A stretch of DNA of 13,960 bases from CAYXRK01 sp964467615 (GCA_964467615.1 CAYXRK010000125.1:1-13960), one strand, 5' to 3'; positions 1 to 8,081 are shown, counted from the stretch's first letter. Program-made: numbers and translations. Notes: generated by a model not told the origin, from the sequence alone.

Positions 1-1440
1 TGGGCGGCCATGACCACGCTCCTTCTGCGGCGCGAAGCGTTCGTCGACGTGGTGGACGGCGCGGTTCCCAAAACGATTGCGCCACAAGAGACTTGGATGG
101 CCATTTACCCGACTGCCACCGCCGGGCCGGATGAACGCATCGGCACGGTCCACACCAAGACCGCGCCCGGCGAACGGGACGGGGTCGCGGGCGCGGAGTT
201 CACGCTCGCGGTCAACCTCGCGACGACCATGATGTCCACCCCGGCCCAGATCGACATCACCGGCACGACATGGAACCCCTCGACCGGCGGCATCGCGAGT
301 TTCGATTTTGACATCAAGTCGTTCGATCACGAGATGAACATTTCAGGCCGCAACGCTGGCGGGCGCGTCGATCTCAACGTCACCACCGCGGGCGAAACCA
401 TCCCGCTCTCGCTTCCCGTCGGAAAGGACTTTCTTGTTTCCGGTAATCTCGGCACGACCGTGTTCAATCTCCCTGCACTCGAAATCGGGGACGAGGTCGT
501 CATCGATGCGTTCGACCCCATGACGCTCTCAATGGGCAAGGCGCACGTGAAATGCATCGACGCGGTGCCCTGGAATGTCGCAGGCGAGGAAGTCTTCACC
601 AAGTTACTTACGACGACCATCGCCGGCGTCACGACAAAGGTCTGGGTCACGATGGACGAGGAGGTCGTCCGAATCGAGACACCCTTCGGGTTCACTCTCG
701 AAAAAATCAGGCCGCAAGACGCCTACGCGGCAATCAAACCGTCTGAACACACCGAACTTATCGACGTCGTCGCGATACGCCCAACCGGCCTGCCACCCGT
801 GCGCGGCGCAAAGCGCATGCGGATTCGAATCTCCGGTTTGCCGGATGGCGTTGTACCGCCGAACGACACCATCCAACGCCAGATCGATCCTGGCGTCTTC
901 GAAATACGCGCCCAGGACTTGCCTTCGAGCGCGAGTGTCCCGTCACCCAGCCCGGAATGGATGGATACCCTGACGGGTGACGCCTTCGTGCAGACCGGCC
1001 ATCCGAAGATTCGGGCGCAAGTCGATCAGATCGTGTCCGGTTCGGACGACGCTCTCGCCCGCGCGCTGAAAATCCATCATTGGGTGTACGGCAACATCGA
1101 CAAAATTGCCGTGCTCACGTTGCCCTCCGCGCTCGAGGTGCTCGAGTCCCGCGAAGGCGATTGCAACGAACACACCGTCCTATGCACGGCCCTCGCGCGA
1201 ACCGCCGGCGTGCCCACGCGCATCGCTATCGGCGTCGTGTACAGCGAAGAACTCGGCGGCTTCTATTACCATGCATGGCCCGAGGTCCACCTCGGCCGCT
1301 GGATCGGCATCGATCCCACGCTCGGCCAAGAGTCCGCCGACGCGACGCATATCAAGCTCGTGGTCGGCGGCATCGACCAATGGACCAAACTCGTCGGGTT
1401 CATGGGCCAACTTCAAATCGAGGTCCTCGAAATCGAATGA
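1..1440 (+). CDS. Transglutaminase-like domain protein, 5' end cut by window
   Basis: The reading frame is open to the window edge, so the gene probably starts upstream; the first in-frame ATG is at base 10 (476 residues from there). Residues before and after it (WAAMTTLLLRREAF) look like the end of an N-terminal membrane helix or signal anchor, which supports truncation. The C-terminal quarter is a transglutaminase-like (papain-fold) domain. Counting from base 10, the triad is Cys385 in GDCNEH, His421 in YYHAWPEV and Asp435 in IDPTLGQ, all in family order and spacing. The first 330 or so residues look beta-rich and I do not recognise them. Bacterial members of this superfamily may be proteases, amidases or cross-linking enzymes, so the substrate is unknown. 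Its stop overlaps the ATG of the following ABC ATPase (ATGA), which implies coupled translation and perhaps a joint envelope role. Confidence 0.9.
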   Translation, partial: WAAMTTLLLRREAFVDVVDGAVPKTIAPQETWMAIYPTATAGPDERIGTVHTKTAPGERDGVAGAEFTLAVNLATTMMSTPAQIDITGTTWNPSTGGIASFDFDIKSFDHEMNISGRNAGGRVDLNVTTAGETIPLSLPVGKDFLVSGNLGTTVFNLPALEIGDEVVIDAFDPMTLSMGKAHVKCIDAVPWNVAGEEVFTKLLTTTIAGVTTKVWVTMDEEVVRIETPFGFTLEKIRPQDAYAAIKPSEHTELIDVVAIRPTGLPPVRGAKRMRIRISGLPDGVVPPNDTIQRQIDPGVFEIRAQDLPSSASVPSPSPEWMDTLTGDAFVQTGHPKIRAQVDQIVSGSDDALARALKIHHWVYGNIDKIAVLTLPSALEVLESREGDCNEHTVLCTALARTAGVPTRIAIGVVYSEELGGFYYHAWPEVHLGRWIGIDPTLGQESADATHIKLVVGGIDQWTKLVGFMGQLQIEVLEIE

Positions 1441-2162
1441 TCAAAACCGAAGGCCTCACCAAAAAATTCGGTGACAAAATCGCCGTCGACCGCCTCGATC
1501 TCGAAATCGCCGAAGGCGAATTCTTTTGCTACCTCGGCCCCAACGGCGCGGGCAAAACGACGACGATCAAAATGCTCACCGGCCTCATTCAGCCTACCTC
1601 GGGCCGCGCGACATTGGGCGGGTTCGACATCCAGAAGGACCCCGTCCGCACGAAGGAACTGCTCGGATACATTCCCGACCATCCGTTCCTCTACGAAAAA
1701 TTGACGGGCCGCGAATTCATGCGCTTCGTCGCGGGCCTATACCGCATGCGCGAGGACCACACCGAAGAGCACGCCGAGGAACTCATGCACCTCTTCGAAA
1801 TCTCCTCGGTGGCCGACCAATTGATCGAGAACTACAGCCACGGCATGCGTCAAAAGCTCTCCTTCGCGTCGTGCTTTCTGCACCGGCCGCGCATCGTCAT
1901 TGTTGACGAACCCTGGGTCGGCCTTGATCCCAAAAACATTCGCTTCGTGAAGGACTACCTCAAGCAGAAAACGCGCGAGGGCCTGACCGTTCTCATGTCC
2001 ACGCACACGCTCAGCATCGCGGAGGAAGTCGCTGACCGCATCGGCATCATCAACCGCGGCAAGCTGTTGCGCGTAGGCAGCGTTGACGAAATCAAACGAA
2101 TGGCGACAAATCCCGGCAGCCTCGAAGACACCTTCCTCGAACTCACGCGCGAAGACGACTGA
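1437..2162 (+). CDS. ABC transporter ATP-binding protein
   Basis: A 241-residue nucleotide-binding subunit that would power the permease encoded next to it. Visible motifs: Walker A GPNGAGKTT (34-42), signature YSHGMRQK (133-140) replacing the textbook LSGGQ, Walker B IVIVDEP (153-159), D-loop GLD (162-164) and switch His190 in STHT. The usual Q-loop glutamine is absent: the position reads YIPDHPFLYEKL (79-90), a variant I recall from ABC-2-type exporters. The start chosen is the ATG overlapping the upstream stop (ATGA). The frame stays open back to about 1080, but that extension would lie inside the transglutaminase gene and precede the normal N-terminus (MIKTEGLTKKFG). Translation is probably coupled, since no good ribosome site precedes the ATG. 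The ATPase assignment is firm; the transported substrate is not known. Confidence 0.96.
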   Translation: MIKTEGLTKKFGDKIAVDRLDLEIAEGEFFCYLGPNGAGKTTTIKMLTGLIQPTSGRATLGGFDIQKDPVRTKELLGYIPDHPFLYEKLTGREFMRFVAGLYRMREDHTEEHAEELMHLFEISSVADQLIENYSHGMRQKLSFASCFLHRPRIVIVDEPWVGLDPKNIRFVKDYLKQKTREGLTVLMSTHTLSIAEEVADRIGIINRGKLLRVGSVDEIKRMATNPGSLEDTFLELTREDD

Positions 2163-2164
2163 CC

Positions 2165-3862
2165 GTGGGCCAGTTCGGCGCGATCCTCTGGGCAAAAACG
2201 CGCATGGCGCGGCACCTCATCGCGTCCGTGCGGACCGAGTCGAAGCTCAAAATCATCGTCGTCGGGACGAGCGGTTGCCTCCTCTGGATCCTCATGCTTG
2301 CCGCCTTCCTTTCGGCGTTCCATTGGCTCCAAGAGTTCCAGCCCGCTACGGGGACCGAAACGCTCAGCCTCGGCGATGTGCTTATGGCGCGCCTCTTGTC
2401 CGTCTTTACGCTCGCGCTCTTTTTCATGCTCATTTTCTCGAACGTGCTTATCTCGTTCTCGACGATGTACAAGGCGCGCGAAGTCGCGTATCTGCTCAAC
2501 GCGCCGATTTCCGTGCGCGCGTTCTTCGTTTCGCGGCTCACCGAATGCATCAGCTTCAGTTCCTGGGCCTCCGCGTTTCTCGGCTCTCCGCTCCTGCTCG
2601 CGTACGGCTACACCACCGATGCCCACTGGGGCTACTACGCCGCCGCCCTTCTCTTCTATCCGCCGTTCGTCACAATTCCTGCCGCGCTCGGCGCGTTCCT
2701 AACTCTCTGGCTCGTGCGCATTTTCCCGCGCTTACCGCGCGTAGCGTTGTTGGCCCTTGCCTGCATCGCGCTCGTCGCGATGTTCCTATTCTTGCGGAAA
2801 ACGATGAGCGCGGAGCGCTTGTCCGACGACGCCGTCGTCAACCTCGTGTTACAGACAACGGGGCAAACCCAGTCGCCATATCTCCCAAGTTTCTGGGTCG
2901 CGCAAGGCCTCCTCGCCGCCGCGGCCAATCGCTATCGTGAGAGTTTCTTCTTACTCGGGCTGCTCGTCTCGAACGCCCTCTTCGTGGTCTGGCTCGCCAC
3001 TGAGACCGCCAACCGAATCTTTCTCGCCGGTTTCAGCGCCATCATGGGCAGCGACAATAACCGTCCCCGGCCGCTAGGTCGCGGCGTCCTGGGCCGACTT
3101 GATTCACTGCTCGGGTTCATCCACGCCCCCTTCAAGCCGCTCATCATCAAGGACATCAAACTGTTCTGGCGAGACCCGACGCAATGGACGCAGTTCGTCA
3201 TTTTCTTCGGCATCATGGCCGTCTACATCGCGAATCTCGGCAACAGTTCGATGGGCTACAAGAACGAGGCCTATCGAAACTTCGTCGTCATCTTGAATAA
3301 CGGCGCCTGCCTGCTCATCCTCGCCTCCCTCACTAGCCGCTTTGTCTATCCGCTGATCAGTCTCGAAGGATTCCGTTTCTGGATTCTCGGTCTCGCGCCG
3401 CTCACCATTCGCCAGCTCATGTGGCAGAAGTTTTGGCTAAGCGTCGCCATGACCCTGCCCTTCATGCTCACGCTCACGACGCTCACTTGCCTCTTTCTCG
3501 ACGTCGGCGCCGTGCGGTTTCTCGTCGCCGTTTATAGCGTTCTGCTCGCCAACGTGGCGCTGTCGGGGCTTGCCGTCGGTCTAGGCAGCATCTACCCCAA
3601 CTTCCAAGAAGACAACCCCGCGCGCATCGTCTCGGGCATGGGCGGCACGCTCAACTTCCTGCTCAGCATCGGCTACATCACCTTCGTCGTCGGGACGCAA
3701 GGCGTCATTTTGCAATGGAACGTGCTCGGCCGTTACGCGCGCCCCGAAACGTTCTGGTACGTCCTCGCAATTGTGCTGATCGCGAATACCCTGCTTAGCG
3801 CGCTCGCGCTTTTCGCGCCGATGCGCCTCGGCCACCGCAATCTTCTCCGCACGGAGTTCTGA
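2165..3862 (+). CDS. ABC-2-like transporter permease (two-half exporter)
   Basis: A 565-residue polytopic membrane protein, GTG start two bases after the ATPase stop, so the two are surely co-translated. Hydrophobic segments come in two groups, roughly residues 28-310 and 330-560, separated by a charged stretch near IKDIKLFWRDP. Each half carries a similar amphipathic motif: LLNAPISVRAFFVSRL near residues 109-124 and LGLAPLTIRQLMWQKF near 408-423. This points to an internal duplication in which one chain supplies both half-permeases of an ABC-2-type exporter. It resembles the 'putative ABC exporter' family of this size, though I cannot confirm that by search. With the ATPase and the transglutaminase-like protein it forms a three-gene unit. 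Substrate unknown. The gene converges on pheT with 12 bases between the stops. Confidence 0.88.
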   Translation: MGQFGAILWAKTRMARHLIASVRTESKLKIIVVGTSGCLLWILMLAAFLSAFHWLQEFQPATGTETLSLGDVLMARLLSVFTLALFFMLIFSNVLISFSTMYKAREVAYLLNAPISVRAFFVSRLTECISFSSWASAFLGSPLLLAYGYTTDAHWGYYAAALLFYPPFVTIPAALGAFLTLWLVRIFPRLPRVALLALACIALVAMFLFLRKTMSAERLSDDAVVNLVLQTTGQTQSPYLPSFWVAQGLLAAAANRYRESFFLLGLLVSNALFVVWLATETANRIFLAGFSAIMGSDNNRPRPLGRGVLGRLDSLLGFIHAPFKPLIIKDIKLFWRDPTQWTQFVIFFGIMAVYIANLGNSSMGYKNEAYRNFVVILNNGACLLILASLTSRFVYPLISLEGFRFWILGLAPLTIRQLMWQKFWLSVAMTLPFMLTLTTLTCLFLDVGAVRFLVAVYSVLLANVALSGLAVGLGSIYPNFQEDNPARIVSGMGGTLNFLLSIGYITFVVGTQGVILQWNVLGRYARPETFWYVLAIVLIANTLLSALALFAPMRLGHRNLLRTEF

Positions 3863-3874
3863 CCCGGCTCCGCG

Positions 3875-6262
3875 TCAGCGCTGTTCCGCCTCAAACTCCT
3901 GCACGAGCCCCTGCCTGATCTTCTGAACGGCTTTGTCCGTGTCCTTGTCCGTCAACGTCCCTTCCCCGCTCTGAAACACCAGCCCGATCGCAACGCTCTT
4001 CTTCCCTTCGGGCACCGGCTTTCCTGTGTACACGTCGAACACCCGCGCCTCGTGCAGCAGCTTCCCGCCCGCCTGGCGGACCTCCGCGAGCAAAGCGCCG
4101 ACCTGGATCTTTTGGTCTACCACCACTGCCAAGTCGCGCAGCGAGTGCGGAAACGCCGGTATCTCTTTGAACTGCGGTACCGGCACGCGCACGCCAATCA
4201 CCGCGCTGAGATCGATTTCCGCGGCATACACATCCGTCGTCGTCTCGAACGCCTCCGCCACCTTCGGATGAATCCGGCCGAGGTCCCCGATAGCCTTCTT
4301 GCCGGACACGAGCGAAGCACCCTCCCCTGGCGCAAAACACGGCAGGTCCGACTCCGAGTATTCGGCCTCCACGCCCAAATGCGCGAGCACCGCTTCGAGC
4401 AGACCCTTCAGATCGTAGAAGTCGACGGCGCGCTCCGCGCCCGCCCAATGCTTCGGGCGCGTCCCCGCCAGAACGATACCGAGGCGCTGCGTCTCCTCCG
4501 GCAGCTCCTCCTGCGGCATGAACACCGGGCCGATTTCGAACGCCGCCACGTACGGCACGTTCTTGCGCAGGTTCGACGATGCCGCTTGAATCAATTGCGG
4601 AATGAGCGTCCTCCGCATCGTCGAATGGTTTTCGGTCAACGGATTCATCAGCCCAAGCATCTGGCCGTACCGCTCACCCAGCCCCGCCCGCTCAACGTCC
4701 GCCAGGCACGTAAACGTCCAGTGAATGAATTCGCTCAGTCCAAGCCCCGCCATGAAGTGTCGCAACTCGAACAGTTTCGATAAATCCGGCGCAAGCACGA
4801 CTTCGGTGCGCCGCACGCTCGGCAGCGTCGCTGGCACCTTTTCATATCCGTGCAGACGCACGACCTCCTCAATAAGGTCTGCCTCGATCGAACAATCGTA
4901 ACGCCACGACGGAGGCGTCACGGTAACGGACGCCGCGTCCGCGCGTGCTTCCTTGAACCCCAGCGCCGTCAGGTATCGCTGTTGGGTCGCTGCGTCCACT
5001 GGACACCCGATAAGCGCATCGCTCCGCGCAAAGCGCAACGCAATCTCCGGCGTAGTCTGTTTGCGCGGATACTCGTCCAACGCGCCCGGCGCGGCCTGCC
5101 CGCCCGCGATCTCCGCCAGGAGACGCGCCGCGCGATTGGCCGCGAATAACGCCATCTCCGGATCCGCGCCGCGCTGAAACCGTTGGCTGGCTTCGGTCTT
5201 GAGATTCAGCCCCCGCGCCGTCCGCCGAATTTGTGTTGGCTCGAAGTACGCGCTCTCCAGAAATATGTTTGTCGTTCCGGCGCCGACTTCGCTGTCGCAG
5301 CCGCCCATCACGCCCGCGACCGCGACCGGCGACTTCGCGTCGGCGATCACGAGCATCTCGGATGTTAGCGTCCGCGTCTCCTGATCAATCGTCTTGATCG
5401 TCTCGCCGCCGCGTGCGCGGCGCACGACAATTCGTTGGTCGGTAAGGCGGTCGAAATCGAACGCATGCAGGGGTTGTCCGGTCTCCATCAAAACGTAATT
5501 CGTGATATCGACAACGTTGTTGATCGAGCGCTGCCCCGCCGAGGCCAGTCGCCGCACGAGCCAAGTGGGCGAGGGGCCAATCTTCACACCGCGCACGATC
5601 CGCCCAACATATCGCGGGCAAATATCCGAGTCCTCGATCGTCACCGACGACACGCTTGCCGCCGGTGCGCCCGATTCGGCGGCCTGCGTCTCGGGCATTC
5701 GCATCGGAATCCCATACGCCGCCGAAAGCTCGCGCGAAATCCCGATGACGCTCGCCCAATCGCCCCGGTTCGGAATCACCTCAATATCGAGAACAACGTC
5801 GTCCAGTCCCAATGCCGCTTTCGCGTCCGAGCCAATCTGAAACGACGGGTCGAGTATCAGCAAGCCGTCGTGATCCTCGCCCATGCCCAATTCGCGCGCC
5901 GAACACATCATCCCTTGCGATTCGACGCCCCGCATCTTGCGCTTGCCGAGCGTGATCCCGCCCGGCAGCGTTCCCCCCGGCGTGGCCGTCGGCACCAAAT
6001 CGCCCGGCTTCATGTTCTTTGCGCCGCACACGATCTGCAACGGCTCCGCCTGGCCCACGTCCGTGCGGCACACGACCAATTTGTCCGCGTCCGGATGCGG
6101 ATTAATTTCCAAAATTTTCCCGATGACGACGCCCGAAATCTCCGCGCCGATGTGCTCGACGTTTTCGATCTCCAGGCCGAGCATCGTCATCCTCTCGCAA
6201 AGTTCTGCGACGGAAACATCAAGATCGATGTAGTCCTTGAGCCAATTGAGCGAAAGTTTCAT
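3875..6262 (-). CDS. pheT: Phenylalanine--tRNA ligase beta subunit
   Basis: The 795-residue beta subunit of the (alpha-beta)2 phenylalanyl-tRNA synthetase, which with PheS charges tRNA-Phe in the cytoplasm. It has full family length and domain order. The N-terminus MKLSLNWLKDYI is typical. A tRNA-binding OB domain covers about 40-150 (NPHPDADKL, GVESQGMMCSARELG). The B3/B4 editing region lies around 210-385 (ITNYVLMETGQPLHAFD), B5 around 400-475, a catalytic-like core around 480-680 (NPLTENHSTMRRTLIP), and the ferredoxin-fold anticodon-binding domain fills about the last 95 residues (FPHSLRDLAVVV). The ATG is three bases past the pheS stop. No Shine-Dalgarno is evident there, so translational coupling to pheS is likely. 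One small oddity: the usual Cys in the 'NRGDC' motif is Trp (NRGDW). Confidence 0.98.
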   Translation of the reverse strand: MKLSLNWLKDYIDLDVSVAELCERMTMLGLEIENVEHIGAEISGVVIGKILEINPHPDADKLVVCRTDVGQAEPLQIVCGAKNMKPGDLVPTATPGGTLPGGITLGKRKMRGVESQGMMCSARELGMGEDHDGLLILDPSFQIGSDAKAALGLDDVVLDIEVIPNRGDWASVIGISRELSAAYGIPMRMPETQAAESGAPAASVSSVTIEDSDICPRYVGRIVRGVKIGPSPTWLVRRLASAGQRSINNVVDITNYVLMETGQPLHAFDFDRLTDQRIVVRRARGGETIKTIDQETRTLTSEMLVIADAKSPVAVAGVMGGCDSEVGAGTTNIFLESAYFEPTQIRRTARGLNLKTEASQRFQRGADPEMALFAANRAARLLAEIAGGQAAPGALDEYPRKQTTPEIALRFARSDALIGCPVDAATQQRYLTALGFKEARADAASVTVTPPSWRYDCSIEADLIEEVVRLHGYEKVPATLPSVRRTEVVLAPDLSKLFELRHFMAGLGLSEFIHWTFTCLADVERAGLGERYGQMLGLMNPLTENHSTMRRTLIPQLIQAASSNLRKNVPYVAAFEIGPVFMPQEELPEETQRLGIVLAGTRPKHWAGAERAVDFYDLKGLLEAVLAHLGVEAEYSESDLPCFAPGEGASLVSGKKAIGDLGRIHPKVAEAFETTTDVYAAEIDLSAVIGVRVPVPQFKEIPAFPHSLRDLAVVVDQKIQVGALLAEVRQAGGKLLHEARVFDVYTGKPVPEGKKSVAIGLVFQSGEGTLTDKDTDKAVQKIRQGLVQEFEAEQR

Positions 6263-6265
6263 AGA

Positions 6266-7285
6266 TCAGAATTGTTGCAAAAAGCGCAAATCGTTGTCGC
6301 TAAGGTGTTGAATCGTCGGCACCGCGTGCTTGAGCATCGCAAGCCGATCCAGCCCAAGGCCAAACGCGTACCCGGTGTACTTCTCCGCGTCGTATCCGAC
6401 CCGCTTGAAAATGTTCGGGTGCACCATCCCGCAACCGAGGACTTCCATCCATCCGGAATGTTTGCACGCGCGGCAACCTGCCCCTTTGCACACGGTGCAC
6501 GAAACGTCCACCTCGGCGGAAGGCTCTGTGAAGGGGAAGAAGTGAGGACGGAATCGAATCTTCGCGTCCGCACCATAGAGCCGGTGAAGGAAATGCTGCA
6601 TGGTCCCTTTCAAATCGGCGAAGGTCACTCCCTCGTCCACCAACAGCCCATCGAGTTGCCAAAACATCGGGCTGTGGCTCGCGTCCCAATCCACCCGGTA
6701 CACGCGCCCCGGAAACACCGCTGCGATCGGCGGCCTGTGCTGCTCCATAATGCGAATCTGGATCGGTGTCGTATGCGTCCGCAGCACAACCCCCGGCTTC
6801 ACGAAAAACGTGTCGTGCACGTCCCGGGCTGGATGTTCCTTCGGCGTGTTCAACGCATCGAAATTGTAAAATTCCGTCTCGACTTCCGGCCCCTCCGCGA
6901 GCTGAAAGCCGAGTTCTCGGAAAATCCCCACCAACTGATCGATCAGTTGCGAAATGATGTGCGTATGGCCGGCGTCAGGCTGTCGTCCCGGCAGCGAAAA
7001 ATCCAGCACCGGGCGGCGATCTCCGCCGGCGCCCGCCGCCTCCAGTTCCGCCTTTCGCCGATCAATGGCCTCGGCGAGCAACGTCTTCGTTTGGTTCGCC
7101 GCCTGACCCAACGCCGGCCGCTCGGTTTCCGGAACGTCTTTCAACCCGCGGAGCACGCCCGTGACCTCGCCGTTCCGCCCAAGAAACCGCACTCGAATAT
7201 CTTCAAGCGATTTGATATCCGGGGCTGCGGCAATCAGCGCGATGCCCTCGGCTTCAAGTTGTTTCAATGTGTCTAACATCGCCAT
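6266..7285 (-). CDS. pheS: Phenylalanine--tRNA ligase alpha subunit
   Basis: The 339-residue catalytic alpha subunit (class II aminoacyl-tRNA synthetase) that activates phenylalanine and transfers it to tRNA-Phe with PheT. An N-terminal coiled-coil region occupies about 1-90. The catalytic core follows, with GRVYRVDWDASHSPMF (193-208) around motif 2 and GLGLDRLAML (309-318) as motif 3. A four-cysteine cluster, C263xxC266 and C271xxC274, lies before GCGMVHPNIF, as in many bacterial PheS. Position 212, usually Glu in 'Q-hydrophobic-EGL' of the phenylalanine pocket region, is Asp (QLDGLLVD), a conservative change. Start: ATG at 7285 (MAML), four bases after the yggS stop; a second ATG two codons later is also possible. 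No T-box or attenuator can fit between these genes. Confidence 0.98.
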   Translation of the reverse strand: MAMLDTLKQLEAEGIALIAAAPDIKSLEDIRVRFLGRNGEVTGVLRGLKDVPETERPALGQAANQTKTLLAEAIDRRKAELEAAGAGGDRRPVLDFSLPGRQPDAGHTHIISQLIDQLVGIFRELGFQLAEGPEVETEFYNFDALNTPKEHPARDVHDTFFVKPGVVLRTHTTPIQIRIMEQHRPPIAAVFPGRVYRVDWDASHSPMFWQLDGLLVDEGVTFADLKGTMQHFLHRLYGADAKIRFRPHFFPFTEPSAEVDVSCTVCKGAGCRACKHSGWMEVLGCGMVHPNIFKRVGYDAEKYTGYAFGLGLDRLAMLKHAVPTIQHLSDNDLRFLQQF

Positions 7286-7289
7286 GGCT

Positions 7290-7955
7290 CTATTGAAACA
7301 GCGCCGTCCCTATGCGCACTTCGGTCGCGCCTTCCTCAATCGCAATCTCAAAATCGTTCGTCATTCCCATGCTGCGTATCGGCAATCCATATCGGTCCGC
7401 CAGCTCCTTCAGTGCGCGGAAGACAGGCCGCGCTTCCTCGATGTCATCCGCCAACGGCGCCATCGTCATCAATCCCTCAACGCATAGATGCAGCAACGAT
7501 TTCATCTTCGCAATCGCGTCGTCCAATTCGTCCGGCGCAAAACCATATTTCGTGCTTTCGCCGGAAATATTCACTTCGATCAGGACCGGCATCGTCTTGC
7601 CTAGTTCTGCCGCCCGCGTATCAATGGCCTCAGCCAATTCCAATCGGTCGACTGCGTCAATGCGATCAAAACGTTGAGCCACGTCCCTAACTTTCCGGCG
7701 TTGAACGTTCCCGATCATGTGCCAAACAACTCCCGTCCCCAGCGCTGCCGGCTTTTCGCCAGCCTGCTCCACGCGGTTCTCCCCAAAATGTAGAACGCCG
7801 AGCCTCGCGAGTATTCGGACTTCCTCGACCCCCACGGATTTCGTCACGGCAATCAGAGTCACGGACTTGGCGTCTCGGCCGCTCCGCTCGGCGGCGGAAG
7901 CGATTCGCGCCTGCGCGGACAATAGGTTCGCTTGAATCCGTTCGAGAGTCGTCAT
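7290..7955 (-). CDS. yggS: YggS/PLPBP-family pyridoxal phosphate homeostasis protein
   Basis: A 221-residue single-domain PLP-binding protein with the alanine-racemase-like barrel fold, matching the family's usual size. The cofactor lysine is Lys39 in LIAVTKSV. Other family hallmarks are FGENRVEQA, WHMIGNVQRRKV, NISGEST and, near the C-terminus, SMGMTNDFEIAIEEG and VRIGTALF, which form the phosphate-binding end. The family is known to buffer PLP and affect B6 and amino-acid homeostasis without a clear catalytic activity. The start is ATG at 7955 (MTTLERIQ). The frame stays open further upstream, but that extension would cross the promoter region and has no family similarity. It is the first gene of a tight operon with pheS and pheT, whereas the commoner neighbours of yggS are proC, sepF or twitching-motility genes. 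Confidence 0.97.
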   Translation of the reverse strand: MTTLERIQANLLSAQARIASAAERSGRDAKSVTLIAVTKSVGVEEVRILARLGVLHFGENRVEQAGEKPAALGTGVVWHMIGNVQRRKVRDVAQRFDRIDAVDRLELAEAIDTRAAELGKTMPVLIEVNISGESTKYGFAPDELDDAIAKMKSLLHLCVEGLMTMAPLADDIEEARPVFRALKELADRYGLPIRSMGMTNDFEIAIEEGATEVRIGTALFQ

Positions 7956-7994
7956 AGGCACGCGGCGAGAGCGTTCTCCCGAACGCGCGCCGCG

Positions 7995-8000
7995 TATAAT
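7995..8000 (+). promoter_or_regulatory. Candidate plus-strand -10 element for the M28 operon
   Basis: A perfect TATAAT on the plus strand, offset by one base from the TATTAT used by the opposite promoter. A plus-strand start near 8007 would leave a leader of about 75 bases before the GTG at 8082. No good -35 is visible 16-18 bases upstream (7972-7977 reads CGTTCT), so its use is uncertain unless an activator helps. Confidence 0.4.
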
Positions 8001-8024
8001 AGGGTCGCCTTGCTCCCTATTCAA
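7996..8024 (-). promoter_or_regulatory. Sigma70-type promoter for yggS-pheS-pheT
   Basis: Read on the minus strand, a -35 TTGAAT (8024-8019) is separated by exactly 17 bases from a -10 TATTAT (8001-7996). Transcription would begin near 7989, giving a leader of about 34 bases before the yggS ATG at 7955. Each hexamer matches five of six consensus bases (TTGACA, TATAAT). It is the best minus-strand candidate seen in the gap between the divergent units. The -35 lies in the loop of the inverted repeat at 8010-8039. Confidence 0.7.
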
Positions 8025-8039
8025 CTCGTTGTGGAGCAA
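8010..8039. repeat. 7-bp inverted repeat in divergent promoter region
   Basis: TTGCTCC at 8010-8016 and GGAGCAA at 8033-8039 form a perfect 7-bp dyad with a 16-base centre. The centre contains the minus-strand -35 (8019-8024). The half-sites are about 23 bp apart, roughly two helical turns, so it could be a dimer-binding operator. It could alternatively be an RNA hairpin at the start of the plus-strand leader. No known regulator motif is recognised. Confidence 0.45.
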
Positions 8040-8057
8040 CACGATACGCGGCGTGTT
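8038..8057. repeat. 6-bp inverted repeat before the M28 ribosome site
   Basis: AACACG (8038-8043) pairs perfectly with CGTGTT (8052-8057) across an 8-base loop. It ends 12 bases before the GGGAGA ribosome site of the M28 gene. It shares bases 8038-8039 with the preceding inverted repeat, so in RNA the two stems would compete for two pairs. It may be chance or a leader structure affecting translation. Confidence 0.35.
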
Positions 8058-8069
8058 ACCATATTTCGC

Positions 8070-8075
8070 GGGAGA
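8070..8075 (+). promoter_or_regulatory. Ribosome binding site fixing the M28 GTG start
   Basis: GGGAGA lies six bases before the GTG at 8082. The ATG one base earlier (8080-8082) is followed immediately by TGA and is out of frame, and the in-frame ATG at 8115 has no ribosome site, so this element selects the GTG. Confidence 0.6.
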
Positions 8076-8081
8076 CACCAT

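Noticed and set aside
1080..1436. N-terminal extension of the ABC ATPase frame
   Set aside because: It overlaps the conserved transglutaminase core, is Arg-rich nonsense, and the ATPase family start is the ATG in the ATGA overlap.
3859..3878. CTGAC/GTCAG stem at the permease-pheT convergence as a bidirectional terminator
   Set aside because: It has only five base pairs around a 10-base loop, with no T-run on either strand, too weak to call as an intrinsic terminator.
5435..7276. Very long plus-strand open frame (613 codons) antisense to pheS and pheT
   Set aside because: It is an antisense shadow of two confidently identified genes, rich in Arg, His and Pro with no domain pattern. Long antisense frames are expected in GC-rich DNA with C-ending codons.
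7932..8081. Longer start for the M28 gene at ATG 7932
   Set aside because: It would overlap yggS by 24 bases and place 50 unlike residues before the membrane helix. GTG at 8082 has a well-spaced GGGAGA and puts the helix at the N-terminus.
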